This document shows, in pieces, positions 28,149-37,217 of a DNA stretch of 64,000 bases (positions within the stretch are counted from its first letter, which is position 1; each line of letters opens with the position of its first letter). The notes beneath the pieces are model-generated. The model saw only the letters and a list, made by a program, of their open reading frames with translations, searched no databases and had not been told where the DNA came from. This DNA comes from CAVRAZ01 sp963719135. Lineage in GTDB: Bacteria; Pseudomonadota; Gammaproteobacteria; DSM-19610. Where the stretch lies: positions 24,645 through 88,644 of the forward strand of contig CAVRAZ010000010.1 in assembly GCA_963719135.1 (NCBI GenBank), given 5' to 3'. Made by a program: the position numbers and the translations under genes.

Positions 28149-28921
28149 AAGCGCGAGCCTCCAGACTGATCTATTACCGCGACCTGGTGCGCGAGCTGGT
28201 GGTGCGCGACATTCGGATCCACTACAAGCGCTCGATCCTGGGCTTTGCCTGGACGCTGGCCAATCCGCTGCTGTATCTCGTCGTGTTCTACTTCGTGTTC
28301 AAACTCGCTCTGCAGATCAACATCAACCGTTTCGGTGTCTTCGCCTTTACCGGCATGATTGTCTGGAACTGGTTTCAGGCATCGCTGGCGCAAAGCGGAA
28401 CGGCCATCGTCGGCAACCGGGAGCTGGTTCGATCACCCGGTTTTCCCGTCGATATACTGCCGCTGGTAACCGTGACCAGCAACCTGGTCAACCTGCTGGT
28501 CGCGCTGGTGGTGCTGATCGGCTACCAGCTGTTTGTCGGTACCGGTGTCCATGTCCAGATCCTGTACCTGCCGGTGCTGCTCGGACTGCAGTTCATACTG
28601 ATTCTGTGCCTGGCCTATATCGTGGCCGGCATCAACGTCGTATTCAGGGATGTCGGGCATCTGGTCGTGGTGTTGTTGCAGCTGATGTTCTTCATGACGC
28701 CCATTTTCTACGACGCGAAAATGATCCCGGAAGCGTACCGGGCGCTTTACAACCTGAACCCCATGGTGCATTTCGTTGAAGGCTATCGCAGCATTCTGCT
28801 CGGCATCCCCGGAATTCACTGGGGCGCGCTGGGTGTCACGGGCGTCGTTTCGCTGGCGCTGCTGGTCTATGGTCGACGGCTCTTTATCCGCCATAGCCAT
28901 CACTTTGCCGAAGAAATCTAG
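28145..28921 (+). CDS. ABC-2 type polysaccharide exporter, membrane subunit (Wzm-like)
   Basis: 258 residues from a TTG start coupled to the previous stop. Typical opening: YRDLVRELVVRDIRIHYKRS, then LGFAWTLANPLLYLVVFYFV. Six hydrophobic helices are evident, and the last third has the FFMTPIFYDAKMIPE and NLNPMVHFVEGYR signature of O-antigen/teichoic-acid-type exporters. It forms the inner-membrane channel with the next gene's ATPase and carries an undecaprenyl-linked glycan across the membrane. Confidence 0.92.
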   Translation: MKARASRLIYYRDLVRELVVRDIRIHYKRSILGFAWTLANPLLYLVVFYFVFKLALQININRFGVFAFTGMIVWNWFQASLAQSGTAIVGNRELVRSPGFPVDILPLVTVTSNLVNLLVALVVLIGYQLFVGTGVHVQILYLPVLLGLQFILILCLAYIVAGINVVFRDVGHLVVVLLQLMFFMTPIFYDAKMIPEAYRALYNLNPMVHFVEGYRSILLGIPGIHWGALGVTGVVSLALLVYGRRLFIRHSHHFAEEI

Positions 28922-28924
28922 GCT

Positions 28925-30163
28925 ATGGCGGCACCGATCAGCGTTACCGGACTTTGCAAGCGTTTCAGGCGCCGACACAGAAACGGTCCCTCGACTCTGA
29001 AGGAGGCGTTCGTCAAACGGCTGCGCCAGTTAAGCTCAGTCGAGGAGTTCCTGGCGCTGGATCATATCGATCTCGAGGTTCAGCACGGCGAGATCGTGGG
29101 CGTGATCGGCCCCAACGGGGCCGGCAAATCGACCCTGCTGAGACTCATCGGGGGCGTCGGCGTGCCGGACAGCGGGCGCATAACGACACATGGCAATATC
29201 GGCGCCCTGCTGGAACTGGGTGCGGGTTTTCATCCGGAGCTGACCGGCCGTGAGAACGTCTTTATCAACGGTGTCATCTCGGGGCTGACCCGGGCCGAGG
29301 TGGAGGCCCGCTTCGACGCCATCGTCGAGTTCTCGGAGCTGGCGGATTTCATCGACAGTCCGCTGCGCACCTACAGTTCCGGCATGCAGCTGCGGCTGGC
29401 TTTTTCCATCAGTGTCCACACGGACCCGGATATCCTGCTGATCGACGAGGTCCTGGCCGTCGGCGACCTGGCTTTTCAGAGTAAATGCCTCGAACGCATC
29501 GAGCATTTTCGACGCCGCGGGTGCGCCATTTTGATCGTGTCGCACGACATCGGCCAGATCAAGAGCATCTGCGACCGCGCCGTCTGGTTGCGCAACGGCG
29601 CAATCGCCGTATCCGGAAGCGCTCGCAGCGTGGCGGAGCACTACGAGCAGGCGATGCTTCGGGAAACGGAGCGACGGCGGGCCTCCGGGGCGGCCGCTCG
29701 GGCGCGCGGCGAGGAGGGTGCGTCGTCCGGTCAGAACCGGCAGGGGAGCGGCGAGGTCGAAATCACGGACGTGCAGATACAGGATGCCGAGGGCAACCCG
29801 GTGACGGCGATCGAGCGCGTCCATGCACTGAACGTGACCATTCGCTGCGAGGCGGCCGAAAGAATCCGATCGCCCATTTTTTCGCTGAGTATCAGCGACG
29901 AGGACGGCAGGGTCCTGCTGGACACCAACACGTCCGGGCTCGGCATGCCCGATATCGAGCGGACCGCCACCATCAGTGTGCACATCGATCGCGTCGAGCT
30001 TGCCGGTGGCGACTACTTTCTGGACCTGGGCGTTTACGAGCAGGACTGGGCCTGCGTTTATGATTACCATTGGCATATGCACCCGCTGCGCGTCATCGAG
30101 GACGATGCGCCGCTTGGCTCGCGCCAGCAGCTCCGCTGGGAGTTTCTATCGGCCGCTCCCTGA
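28925..30163 (+). CDS. ABC polysaccharide exporter ATPase with C-terminal glycan-binding domain (Wzt-like)
   Basis: 412 residues. Walker A is GPNGAGKS (62-69), the signature is YSSGMQLRL (near 150), Walker B is ILLIDEVLAVGD, and H-loop SHD follows. Residues 270-405 form a second domain (VEITDVQIQDAEGNPV, then GDYFLDLGVYEQDW) like the Wzt C-terminal beta-sandwich. In known systems that domain recognises the modified end of the glycan chain before export. Its presence argues for chain-end-dependent export rather than a Wzx/Wzy route. Confidence 0.93.
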   Translation: MAAPISVTGLCKRFRRRHRNGPSTLKEAFVKRLRQLSSVEEFLALDHIDLEVQHGEIVGVIGPNGAGKSTLLRLIGGVGVPDSGRITTHGNIGALLELGAGFHPELTGRENVFINGVISGLTRAEVEARFDAIVEFSELADFIDSPLRTYSSGMQLRLAFSISVHTDPDILLIDEVLAVGDLAFQSKCLERIEHFRRRGCAILIVSHDIGQIKSICDRAVWLRNGAIAVSGSARSVAEHYEQAMLRETERRRASGAAARARGEEGASSGQNRQGSGEVEITDVQIQDAEGNPVTAIERVHALNVTIRCEAAERIRSPIFSLSISDEDGRVLLDTNTSGLGMPDIERTATISVHIDRVELAGGDYFLDLGVYEQDWACVYDYHWHMHPLRVIEDDAPLGSRQQLRWEFLSAAP

Positions 30164-30202
30164 CAGATTCATGATCGGATTGACGTGTGATGAGGTTAGA
30201 GT

Positions 30203-31165
30203 ATGAGATACAGCATAAGAAAACGTGTCCTGGTAACCGGCGGTGCGGGATTTCTCGGAAGCCATCTTTGTGAGCGATTGCTGAACGAGAGCGACGAAGT
30301 CATTTGCGTCGACAACTGCTTTACCGGGACGAAAAACAACATAAGCCATCTGCTGAACAGTCCCAGATTCGAGTTTCTGCGGCACGACATCACTTTTCCG
30401 CTCTTTGTCGAAGTCGACGAGATTTACAATCTGGCCTGCCCGGCCTCGCCGATTCACTACCAGTTCGATCCGGTTCAGACGACCAAGACCTCGGTCCAGG
30501 GGGCGATCAACATGCTTGGCCTCGCGAAACGGCTGAAGGCCCGGATCCTGCAGGCGTCGACGTCGGAGGTCTATGGCGATCCCGATGTCCATCCCCAGCG
30601 CGAAGACTACTGGGGACACGTCAATCCCGTGGGTCCGCGCGCCTGTTACGACGAGGGCAAGCGTTGCGCGGAAACCCTGTTTTTCGACTACCGGCGCCAG
30701 CACAACCTGAGCATAAAGGTCGCGCGAATCTTCAATACCTACGGTCCGCGCATGCATCCCAATGACGGACGCGTGGTATCCAATTTCATCGTACAGGCGT
30801 TGCAGGGCAAGCCGATCTCGGTCTTCGGCGAGGGGGCCCAGACGCGTTCTTTCTGCTATGTGGATGATCTGGTGGACGGACTGTTTCGACTGATGAACAC
30901 TGACCGCACGGTTACCGGTCCAGTGAATCTCGGGAATCCGGTGGAGTTCACCATCCTCGAGCTTGCGCAAAAGGTGATCGAGCTGACCGGTTCGAAATCC
31001 GCGATCGAGTATCACCCGTTGCCGCAGGACGATCCCCGGCAGAGGCAGCCGGACATCACGCTGGCCAGGGAGCAGCTCGGCTGGCGGCCGACCGTCAAGC
31101 TCGAAGCGGGGCTTGCAAGAACCGTCCCGTACTTCGAAGCGCTGATCGCCGAGGGACTTGCATGA
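30203..31165 (+). CDS. UDP-glucuronate decarboxylase (UDP-xylose synthase)
   Basis: Converts UDP-glucuronate to UDP-xylose through a 4-keto intermediate. An extended SDR of 320 residues: NAD site TGGAGFLG (12-19), T120, and catalytic Y149 and K153 (CYDEGK). FNTYGPRMHPNDGRVVSNFI and EGAQTRSFCYVDDLVDGL are strongly typical of UXS. It lacks the long N-terminal anchor of animal forms. Its stop overlaps the epimerase ATG by 4 bp, so the two products are made together. Confidence 0.92.
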   Translation: MRYSIRKRVLVTGGAGFLGSHLCERLLNESDEVICVDNCFTGTKNNISHLLNSPRFEFLRHDITFPLFVEVDEIYNLACPASPIHYQFDPVQTTKTSVQGAINMLGLAKRLKARILQASTSEVYGDPDVHPQREDYWGHVNPVGPRACYDEGKRCAETLFFDYRRQHNLSIKVARIFNTYGPRMHPNDGRVVSNFIVQALQGKPISVFGEGAQTRSFCYVDDLVDGLFRLMNTDRTVTGPVNLGNPVEFTILELAQKVIELTGSKSAIEYHPLPQDDPRQRQPDITLAREQLGWRPTVKLEAGLARTVPYFEALIAEGLA

Positions 31166-32136
31166 GCCCGACGCCGATCCTGGTTACCGGCGGCGCGGGC
31201 TACGTCGGCAGTCATGCGTGCAAGGCGCTGGCCCACAGCGGCTTTCTGCCGGTTACGATCGACAACCTGGTGTACGGCCACGAATGGGCGGTCAAGTGGG
31301 GGCCTCTCATCCGGGGCGATATCAGCGACCGTCCGCTGCTGGACAACGTCTTCGGCACCTACAAGCCGGTGGCGGTGTTGCACTTCGCCGCGTATGCCTA
31401 CGTCGGAGAGTCCGTTGTCGCGCCCGAAAAATACTACCGCAACAACGTCGCCGGGACGCTCGCGCTGCTCGATGCGGTACTGGCGCACCATTGCAGCAAC
31501 CTGGTTTTTTCCAGTACCTGCGCCACCTACGGTGTGCCGCGCCAGGTGCCCATCCTGGAAGATCACCCGCAGCGGCCGATCAATCCGTACGGGCACAGCA
31601 AACTGATGATCGAGCAGATCCTGAAGGATTATGAAAAGGCCTATGGGCTACGCTCTGCCGTCTTGCGCTATTTCAACGCCGCGGGCGCGGATCTGGACGG
31701 CGAGATCGGCGAAGACCATGAACCGGAGACGCATCTGATACCCCTGGCTATCCAGGCGGCGCTCGGCCAGCGCGAATCGATCTCGATATTCGGGACCGAC
31801 TACCCGACGCCGGACGGCACCGCCATCCGGGACTATATCCACGTCACGGACCTGGCCGATGTGCACGTGCTGGCGCTGCAGCATCTGATCGCCGGAAAAG
31901 GCAGCCTGGCGCTCAACGTTGGTACCGGTCAGGGACACTCGGTGAGTGAGGTCATCGACATGGCCGAAAAGCAAAGCGGTCTGCAAGTACCGGCGAAGGA
32001 GACGGCCCGCCGGGAGGGCGATCCGCCGGAACTGGTGGCCGACCCGGGCGAAGCGGTCCGCGTACTGGGTTGGCGCGCTCGCCACAGCGATCTGCAAACC
32101 GTTATCGACTCCGCGGTGAAGTGGCACCGGCGATAA
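31162..32136 (+). CDS. GalE-like UDP-sugar 4-epimerase (UDP-xylose or UDP-glucose)
   Basis: 324-residue extended SDR: NAD site TGGAGYVG (9-16), Ser in FSSTCATYG, catalytic Y143 and K147 (NPYGHSK), and RYFNAAGAD. GHEWAVKWGPLIRGDI and GESVVAPEKYYRNNV occur in GalE relatives, including rhizobial UDP-xylose 4-epimerase, as I recall them. Because it is coupled to the UDP-xylose synthase, UDP-xylose to UDP-L-arabinose epimerisation is the likely role; ordinary UDP-galactose formation remains possible. Confidence 0.85.
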   Translation: MSPTPILVTGGAGYVGSHACKALAHSGFLPVTIDNLVYGHEWAVKWGPLIRGDISDRPLLDNVFGTYKPVAVLHFAAYAYVGESVVAPEKYYRNNVAGTLALLDAVLAHHCSNLVFSSTCATYGVPRQVPILEDHPQRPINPYGHSKLMIEQILKDYEKAYGLRSAVLRYFNAAGADLDGEIGEDHEPETHLIPLAIQAALGQRESISIFGTDYPTPDGTAIRDYIHVTDLADVHVLALQHLIAGKGSLALNVGTGQGHSVSEVIDMAEKQSGLQVPAKETARREGDPPELVADPGEAVRVLGWRARHSDLQTVIDSAVKWHRR

Positions 32137-32200
32137 CGGGGTAGGGCCGGTCGGTACCGAAGAGCCGGCCATCCATCAGGTGTGCCCGCATCCCTGTCAG

Positions 32201-32287
32201 CTTGACATGGCGGGGGTCGTTGGTTCGAGTTCAATCCCGCCTACCAAAACACTCGAGTGAAATGGCCCACCCCGGCGTGGGCCTTTT
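32201..32287 (+). repeat. tRNA-Val 3'-half copy with terminator (island right boundary)
   Basis: 32201-32246 repeats the 3' 46 nt of tRNA-Val (22766-22811) with three mismatches, including the T-loop GGTTCGAGT and terminal ACCA. A terminator-like hairpin GGCCCAC/GTGGGCC with T-run follows at 32264-32287, again matching the arrangement behind the intact gene. The 5' half is absent, so it is not a functional tRNA. It is best read as an attachment-site remnant. Confidence 0.8.
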
Positions 32288-32295
32288 CATGTAAT

Positions 32296-32554
32296 GTAGG
32301 TTGATGGGATGGTCTCCTGCCCCTTCCTATTGAGGCTTGCATCAATGCGTGACAGACGATCCGCCTTTGCCGTCATCCCGGCGCAGGCCGGGATCCAGCC
32401 GCCGCCGCGCCAATGGATTCCGGCCTGCGCCGGAATGACGGTCAAACGTGTCAACCATTTATGCAGGCCTCAATAATCGGCGTCGCGATGCGCCATGATG
32501 GAGCTGTTACCAACCATTGAAATGAAACAAGAGGAGACCATCCCATCAACCTAC
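32296..32554. repeat. Nested palindromic element around a REP core
   Basis: The outer arm 32296-32318 (begins GTAGGTTGATGGGATGG) is perfectly complementary over 23 bp to 32532-32554. Inside are weaker arms (TATTGAGG near 32329 against CCTCAATA near 32467) and a central REP palindrome at 32371-32440 (CGTCATCCCGGCGCAGGCCG with its complement). This matches the design of the 8797-8939 element: different outer ends round the same core type. Confidence 0.7.
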
Positions 32555-32724
32555 GCATGCGTGTTGAATTTCGCCCGGTGTGAAGTCCACCCACGGGCCC
32601 GTCACCCGCCCTGTAACCCGTAAACAACGGGGTTCGATCGAATCCCGGCGGGCTTTCTTATGCAACGGTCAAGTTAACCTTCCGCGGTGGTGCGGCGCAG
32701 GAAATTGAGTACACTGTCCCCGCC

Positions 32725-33433
32725 ATGGCGCAGAAGATCGATTCCACCTACGGTTCAGACCGGCACGGACTGGTGTGGAGTTATCGTTTTGCGCCAAGCC
32801 GGCCGGCGCTGCCGGTCACCTCCGAGTCGGTGGCCGAGTTTCTGGCCGCGCCGCACCCTGACATTGCCGGATGCCTTATGCCTTTTACGAATCGCTGCAT
32901 ACCGAGGTGGGTTCCAGGCGTCTGGAGCAGGACGCGGAGTCGCTGGTGGCGGTGATTCACATCGAAGACCGACTGCTGGCCAATCGCGTTTCCGCCAGCC
33001 ACACCGAAATCGGTGCCTTGCGGCGGGTGCTGGTGCGGCTGCAGCGGCTGCTGGCGCCCGAACCCGCCGCACTGTTTCGCCCGCTCAACCGGCCGCCGGG
33101 CTGGATTGCGCAGGAAGACCTCGGAGATTTGGGCAGGCCGCCGAGGAATTTTCCGCCGCGGTCGGCGATTCGGTCGCGCTGGCCGAACGCGTCAAGCTCA
33201 TCCAGGAGGAAATGGCCCAACTCGTCAACGAACAGACCAAGCGCACGCTGTACGTGCTGACGGTCGTCACCGTGCTGGCGTTGCCCATCAATCTGGTCGC
33301 GGGTCTGTTCGGCATGAACGTGGGCGGAATACCGCTGGCCGAAGACGGCTACGGCTTCGCTCTGATTGTCATGAACCTGTTGGTGCTGACGGCGGTTCTG
33401 GCCTATTTCGCGCTGGGCGGGCGCCGCGACTGA
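32725..33433 (+). pseudogene. zntB: zntB-like CorA-family transporter, frameshifted and internally deleted
   Basis: Pieces in three frames belong to a ZntB-type zinc exporter: GSDRHGLVWSYRF (frame of 32725), LPYAFYESLHTEVGSRRLEQ and IEDRLLANRVSASHTEIGAL (frame of 32871), then AAEEFSAAVGDSVALAERVK and the membrane part LALPINLVAGLFGMNVGGIP. The GMN signature and two terminal helices survive. Between the VAVI and IEDRLL blocks about 90 residues normally present are missing, so the gene is dead even if the shifts near 32870 and 33130 were errors. Confidence 0.75.
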
Positions 33434-33710
33434 CGGACGCGCGGGCAGCGTCCGGCGCCGCGCGCAAGACCGCCTCGATTGTGTTGTCTGCCGTCATGCC
33501 TTAGAATGCGCCGACATTGTGTTGACGTGGCGGCGTTGGGTGGTTCGTGTTCCATTGCGCCTGCCGCGCTGTCGGGGGCAGAGCGTTTCTGTCCCCTTGT
33601 CATTTATGCGAGGACGGAATCGTCCTCCCGGTATTTCCCGCTTTACCCGGTGGAGACTGGCAAATACATCAAGTGGCCTTTGGTAGGGGTCACCACTGGA
33701 GACGAACAGC
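33434..33710. other. Upstream region of thrS
   Basis: About 280 bp with no gene recognised. It must hold the promoter of the thrS-infC-rpmI-rplT operon. TTGACG at about 33521 is a possible -35 box, but I found no convincing -10 partner. I see no T-box or operator structure I can defend. Confidence 0.35.
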
Positions 33711-35642
33711 GTGCCCGTTGTAACCCTTCCCGACGGCAGTAAGCGCAGCTTCGACGGCCCCGTATCGGTGCTCGACGTGGCCCGGTCCATCGGCCCCGGA
33801 CTGGCCAAGGCGGCACTGGCCGGCAAGGTCGACGGCCGGCTGGTCGATGCCGGTTTCACGCTCGAACGCGACGCCGAGCTTGCCATCGTGACCCTGAAGG
33901 ACGAGGACGCGCTGGAGCTGCTGCGCCACGATGCCGCCCACATCATGGCCCAGGCCGTGCAGGAGCTGTATCCCGGCACCCAGGTCACCATCGGGCCGGC
34001 GATCGAGGACGGGTTCTACTACGATTTCGCGCGCGAGGAACCCTTTACGCCGGATGACTTGGCGAAGATCGAGGCGCGCATGCACGAGATCGTCAAGCGC
34101 GATCTGCCGATCGTGCGCGAGGTGTGGGACCGCGACCAAGCGCGCAGGACCTTCGGCGACATCGGCGAAGGGTACAAGGTGCAGATCATCGAGGACATCA
34201 TCCCCGAAGGCGAGGAGGTGTCGGTCTACCGGCAGGGCGACTGGTTCGATGTCTGCCGCGGTCCGCACCTGCCGAGCACCGGCCGGCTCGGCAATGGATT
34301 CAAATTGATGAAACTCGCCGGCGCCTACTGGCGCGGCAACTCCGACAACGAAATGCTGCAGCGCATCTACGGCACGGCCTGGCGCGACAGGAAGGAACTC
34401 GACGCCTACCTGCACCGGCTGGAAGAGGCCGAGAAGCGCGACCATCGCAAGCTGGGCAAGACCATGCACCTGTTCCACACCCAGGAAGAGGCGCCGGGCA
34501 TGGTGTTCTGGCACGACAACGGCTGGCGCATCTACCTGCAGATCCAGGACTACGTGCGCGACAAACTGCGCCGGCACGGGTATCAGGAAGTGCACACGCC
34601 GCAGGTGATCGACCGCTCGCTGTGGGAGAAGTCGGGGCACTGGGAAAAGTTCCACGACGACATGTTCACGACCGATTCGGAGAACCGCACGTTCGCGATC
34701 AAGCCGATGAACTGTCCGGCCCACATCCAGATCTACAACCAGGGGCTGAAGAGCTATCGCGATCTGCCGCTGCGGCTGGCCGAGTTCGGGTCCTGCCACC
34801 GCAACGAGCCTTCGGGCACGCTGCACGGGCTGATGCGGGTGCGCGCGTTCGTGCAGGACGACGCGCATATCTTCTGCACCGAGGCGCAGATCCTGGGCGA
34901 GGTGTCGGCGTTCATCGATCTGCTGTTCGAGGTGTACCGGGATTTCGGCTTCGACGAGGTCATCGTCAAGCTCTCCACCCGGCCGGAGAAGCGGGTCGGC
35001 GACGACAGTCTCTGGGACAAGGCCGAAAAGGCGCTGGCCGAGGCGCTCGACCACAAACGGCTGGACTGGCGGTTGCAGCCGGGCGAGGGCGCCTTCTACG
35101 GTCCCAAGATCGAGTTTTCGCTGAAGGACTGCCTGGGCCGGGTCTGGCAGTTGGGTACGATCCAGCTCGATTTCTCGATGCCGGACCGGCTGGGCGCCCA
35201 CTATATCGCCGAGGACGGCAGCCGCCAGGTGCCGGTCATGCTGCACCGGGCCATCCTCGGTTCGCTGGAGCGGTTTATCGGGATTTTGATCGAACATTAC
35301 GCCGGCGCGCTGCCGGCCTGGCTGGCTCCCGTGCAGGCCGTGGTCCTCGATATTACCGATCGCCAGGCCGAATATGCACTGCAAGTCGAAGAAACCTTGA
35401 AAAATCAGGGAGTGAGGGTCAAATCGGACTTGAGAAATGAGAAAATCGGTTTTAAAATCCGCGAGCACACACTTCAGCGCGTCCCCTACCTGCTGGTGGT
35501 CGGCGACCGGGAAGTGGAATCGAATGCCGTGGCCGTGCGCACGCGTGGCGGTAAGGACCTCGGAAGTCTGCCGTTGGCGGAGCTGATCGAGGGGTTGACC
35601 GCCGAAATCGCGAGCCGCGGCCGTACTGTTTTGGAGAAGTAG
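33711..35642 (+). CDS. thrS: Threonyl-tRNA synthetase
   Basis: Class II enzyme that charges tRNA-Thr. 643 residues from GTG 33711 with GGAG upstream. Domains in order: TGS (1-62), editing domain with HDAAHIMAQAV, catalytic core (KPMNCPAHIQIYNQ with zinc Cys, FGSCHRNEPSGTLHGLMRVR motif 2, FYGPKIEFSL), and C-terminal anticodon-binding domain from about 540. It is first in the conserved operon and its stop directly abuts the infC start codon. In E. coli it represses its own translation; no such leader fold was identified here. Confidence 0.97.
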   Translation: MPVVTLPDGSKRSFDGPVSVLDVARSIGPGLAKAALAGKVDGRLVDAGFTLERDAELAIVTLKDEDALELLRHDAAHIMAQAVQELYPGTQVTIGPAIEDGFYYDFAREEPFTPDDLAKIEARMHEIVKRDLPIVREVWDRDQARRTFGDIGEGYKVQIIEDIIPEGEEVSVYRQGDWFDVCRGPHLPSTGRLGNGFKLMKLAGAYWRGNSDNEMLQRIYGTAWRDRKELDAYLHRLEEAEKRDHRKLGKTMHLFHTQEEAPGMVFWHDNGWRIYLQIQDYVRDKLRRHGYQEVHTPQVIDRSLWEKSGHWEKFHDDMFTTDSENRTFAIKPMNCPAHIQIYNQGLKSYRDLPLRLAEFGSCHRNEPSGTLHGLMRVRAFVQDDAHIFCTEAQILGEVSAFIDLLFEVYRDFGFDEVIVKLSTRPEKRVGDDSLWDKAEKALAEALDHKRLDWRLQPGEGAFYGPKIEFSLKDCLGRVWQLGTIQLDFSMPDRLGAHYIAEDGSRQVPVMLHRAILGSLERFIGILIEHYAGALPAWLAPVQAVVLDITDRQAEYALQVEETLKNQGVRVKSDLRNEKIGFKIREHTLQRVPYLLVVGDREVESNAVAVRTRGGKDLGSLPLAELIEGLTAEIASRGRTVLEK

Positions 35643-36167
35643 ATTATCGTCGCAGTAAGCAAAGACAAGCACCGGATCAACGATGAAATCACGTCGACCA
35701 GGGTGCGCCTCATCGGAGCCGACGGCGAACAAGTCGGCGTCGTGTCCATCACCGATGCATTGCAGGCGGCGGAATCCGCCCAACTGGATCTGGTGGAAAT
35801 CTCAGCGCAGGCCGACCCGCCGGTGTGCCGGATCATGGATTACGGCAAATTTCGCTTCGAGGAACAGAAGAAGCGACAGACCGCGCGCAAGAAGCAGAAG
35901 CAGATCCAGGTCAAGGAGATCAAGTTCCGGCCCGGCACCGACATTGGCGACTACAATGTCAAGCTGCGCAACCTGATCCGGTTCCTGACCGAGGGTGACA
36001 AGGTCAAGGTCACGCTGCGGTATCGCGGTCGCGAGATGGCGCACCAGGAACTGGGGCGCGACCTGTTGAAACGGGTGGAAGCCGATCTGCAGGAATATGC
36101 AACGGTGGAGCAGTTCCCGAAGATGGAAGGGCGCCAGATGGTGATGGTGATGGCGCCGAAGAAGTAG
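35643..36167 (+). CDS. infC: Translation initiation factor IF-3 (rare ATT start)
   Basis: 174 residues. Family alignment requires the frame to begin upstream of the first ATG: IVAVSKDKHRINDEITSTRV reads from ATT 35643, immediately after the thrS stop and six bases after GGAG. An AUU start is the classical infC feature, through which IF-3 limits its own synthesis. N-domain (QLDLVEISAQADPPVCRIMD), basic linker (KKRQTARKKQKQIQVKEIK) and C-domain (VKVTLRYRGREMAHQELG) are complete. Confidence 0.95.
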   Translation: MIVAVSKDKHRINDEITSTRVRLIGADGEQVGVVSITDALQAAESAQLDLVEISAQADPPVCRIMDYGKFRFEEQKKRQTARKKQKQIQVKEIKFRPGTDIGDYNVKLRNLIRFLTEGDKVKVTLRYRGREMAHQELGRDLLKRVEADLQEYATVEQFPKMEGRQMVMVMAPKK

Positions 36168-36190
36168 CAGCCGGGAATCTCCGATACTGC

Positions 36191-36251
36191 CGTCATTCCG
36201 GCGCAGGCCGGCATCCAGGGTGAATGGATTCCGGCCTGCGCCGGAATGGCG
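36191..36251. repeat. REP-type palindrome between infC and rpmI
   Basis: CGTCATTCCGGCGCAGGCCG (36191 onward) is mirrored by TGGATTCCGGCCTGCGCCGG (36225 onward). It belongs to the family also found at 8826, 32371 and 38296. It lies inside the translation operon and could stabilise or modulate the transcript. Confidence 0.75.
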
Positions 36252-36347
36252 TTGCAGTGCTCGATTGGGGGTTGTCCCAAACCTATGTCGTCCCGGGCAT
36301 TCCCGCGCCTAGGCGGCGACCTAATGCAACTTGAAGCGGAGAGTGTC

Positions 36348-36545
36348 ATGCCAAAGATGAAAAGCAATCGCGGCGCTGCAAAGCGTTTCCGCGCAACGGC
36401 CAATGGCGGTTTCAAACGGGGCCAGTCCCACCACCGCCATATCCTCACCAAGAAGAGCGCCAAGCGCAAACGTCAACTCGCGACGATCGAGCGGGTGGAC
36501 GGTTCGGACCAGAAGATGGTCCGGCGTCTGTTGCCTTACGTTTAA
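36348..36545 (+). CDS. rpmI: 50S ribosomal protein L35
   Basis: 65 residues starting MPKMKSNRGAAKRFRATANG, highly basic, with the family HHRHILTKKSAKRKRQL segment. ATG 36348 is preceded by GCGGAGAG. It sits between infC and rplT, the invariant order. In E. coli L20 represses rpmI-rplT translation through an operator in this mRNA. Confidence 0.97.
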   Translation: MPKMKSNRGAAKRFRATANGGFKRGQSHHRHILTKKSAKRKRQLATIERVDGSDQKMVRRLLPYV

Positions 36546-36570
36546 TTCCTATTGAGTCGAGGTCAGGTCG

Positions 36571-36930
36571 ATGTCCAGAGTCAAACGGGGTGTTCAGGCA
36601 CGCGCCCGTCACAAAAAAGTGCTTGATAAGGCGAAGGGCTATTACGGCGCGCGCCGCAAGGTCTACCGTATTGCCAAACAGGCGGTCATCAAGGCCGGCC
36701 AGTACGCCTACCGTGACCGCCGCCAGCGCAAGCGCCAGTTCCGCGCGCTGTGGATCGCGCGCATCAACGCGGGCGCGCGCGAGTGCGGGCTGTCGTACAG
36801 CCGCTTCATGAACGGTCTGGCCACGGCGGGCGTCGAGATCGACCGCAAGGTGCTGGCCGATCTGGCGGTCTTCGACAAAGCGGCGTTTGCGGCGCTGGCG
36901 GAACAAGCCAAGGCCAGCCTCGCCGGTTGA
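36571..36930 (+). CDS. rplT: 50S ribosomal protein L20
   Basis: 119 residues beginning MSRVKRGVQARARHKKVLDK. The long basic N-terminal helix (KGYYGARRKVYRIAKQAVIK) and the globular C-terminal domain (ECGLSYSRFMNGLATAGVEI) are complete. Essential for early 50S assembly and, in relatives, autoregulator of the operon. GAGGTCAGGTCG lies upstream. Confidence 0.98.
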   Translation: MSRVKRGVQARARHKKVLDKAKGYYGARRKVYRIAKQAVIKAGQYAYRDRRQRKRQFRALWIARINAGARECGLSYSRFMNGLATAGVEIDRKVLADLAVFDKAAFAALAEQAKASLAG

Positions 36931-36961
36931 TTGCCGCCCGTCACGGGCGCGAAGAAGACCG

Positions 36962-36998
36962 GGAAAAGGGGAAGGGCCTGAGCCTTTCCCCTTTTTTG
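36962..36998 (+). terminator. Intrinsic terminator/attenuator between rplT and pheS
   Basis: AAAAGGGGAAGG pairs with CCTTTCCCCTTTT (one bulged T), followed by further T residues. The pheS start is 220 bp downstream, so this either ends the rplT transcript or attenuates pheST. I found no Phe-rich leader peptide in 36999-37217. Confidence 0.85.
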
Positions 36999-37217
36999 TT
37001 TTGTCCGGGAGCGGCGTCGAGGCCGCGAACCTGGATCGCGGGGTGCCGGCAGGCGCCGCGATGCCGGGTTGTTCGCGACAGGAAGTCGCAGGCATCGGGT
37101 GTCGGGTGGACCGGTCCGAGCCGGCGGACAACGCGGACCGGCGTGGCGCCCCGCGCCGGTGGGCATGCCGGGTCATTCGGCAACTCTTTAGATAACGCGA
37201 TGGGGAGTCACGGCTAA

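Noticed and set aside
32201..32246. A second functional tRNA-Val
   Set aside because: Only the 3' half is present; no acceptor 5' strand or D-arm precedes it.
36999..37217. Phe-rich leader peptide for pheST attenuation
   Set aside because: No short frame with a ribosome site and consecutive Phe codons was found between the terminator and pheS.
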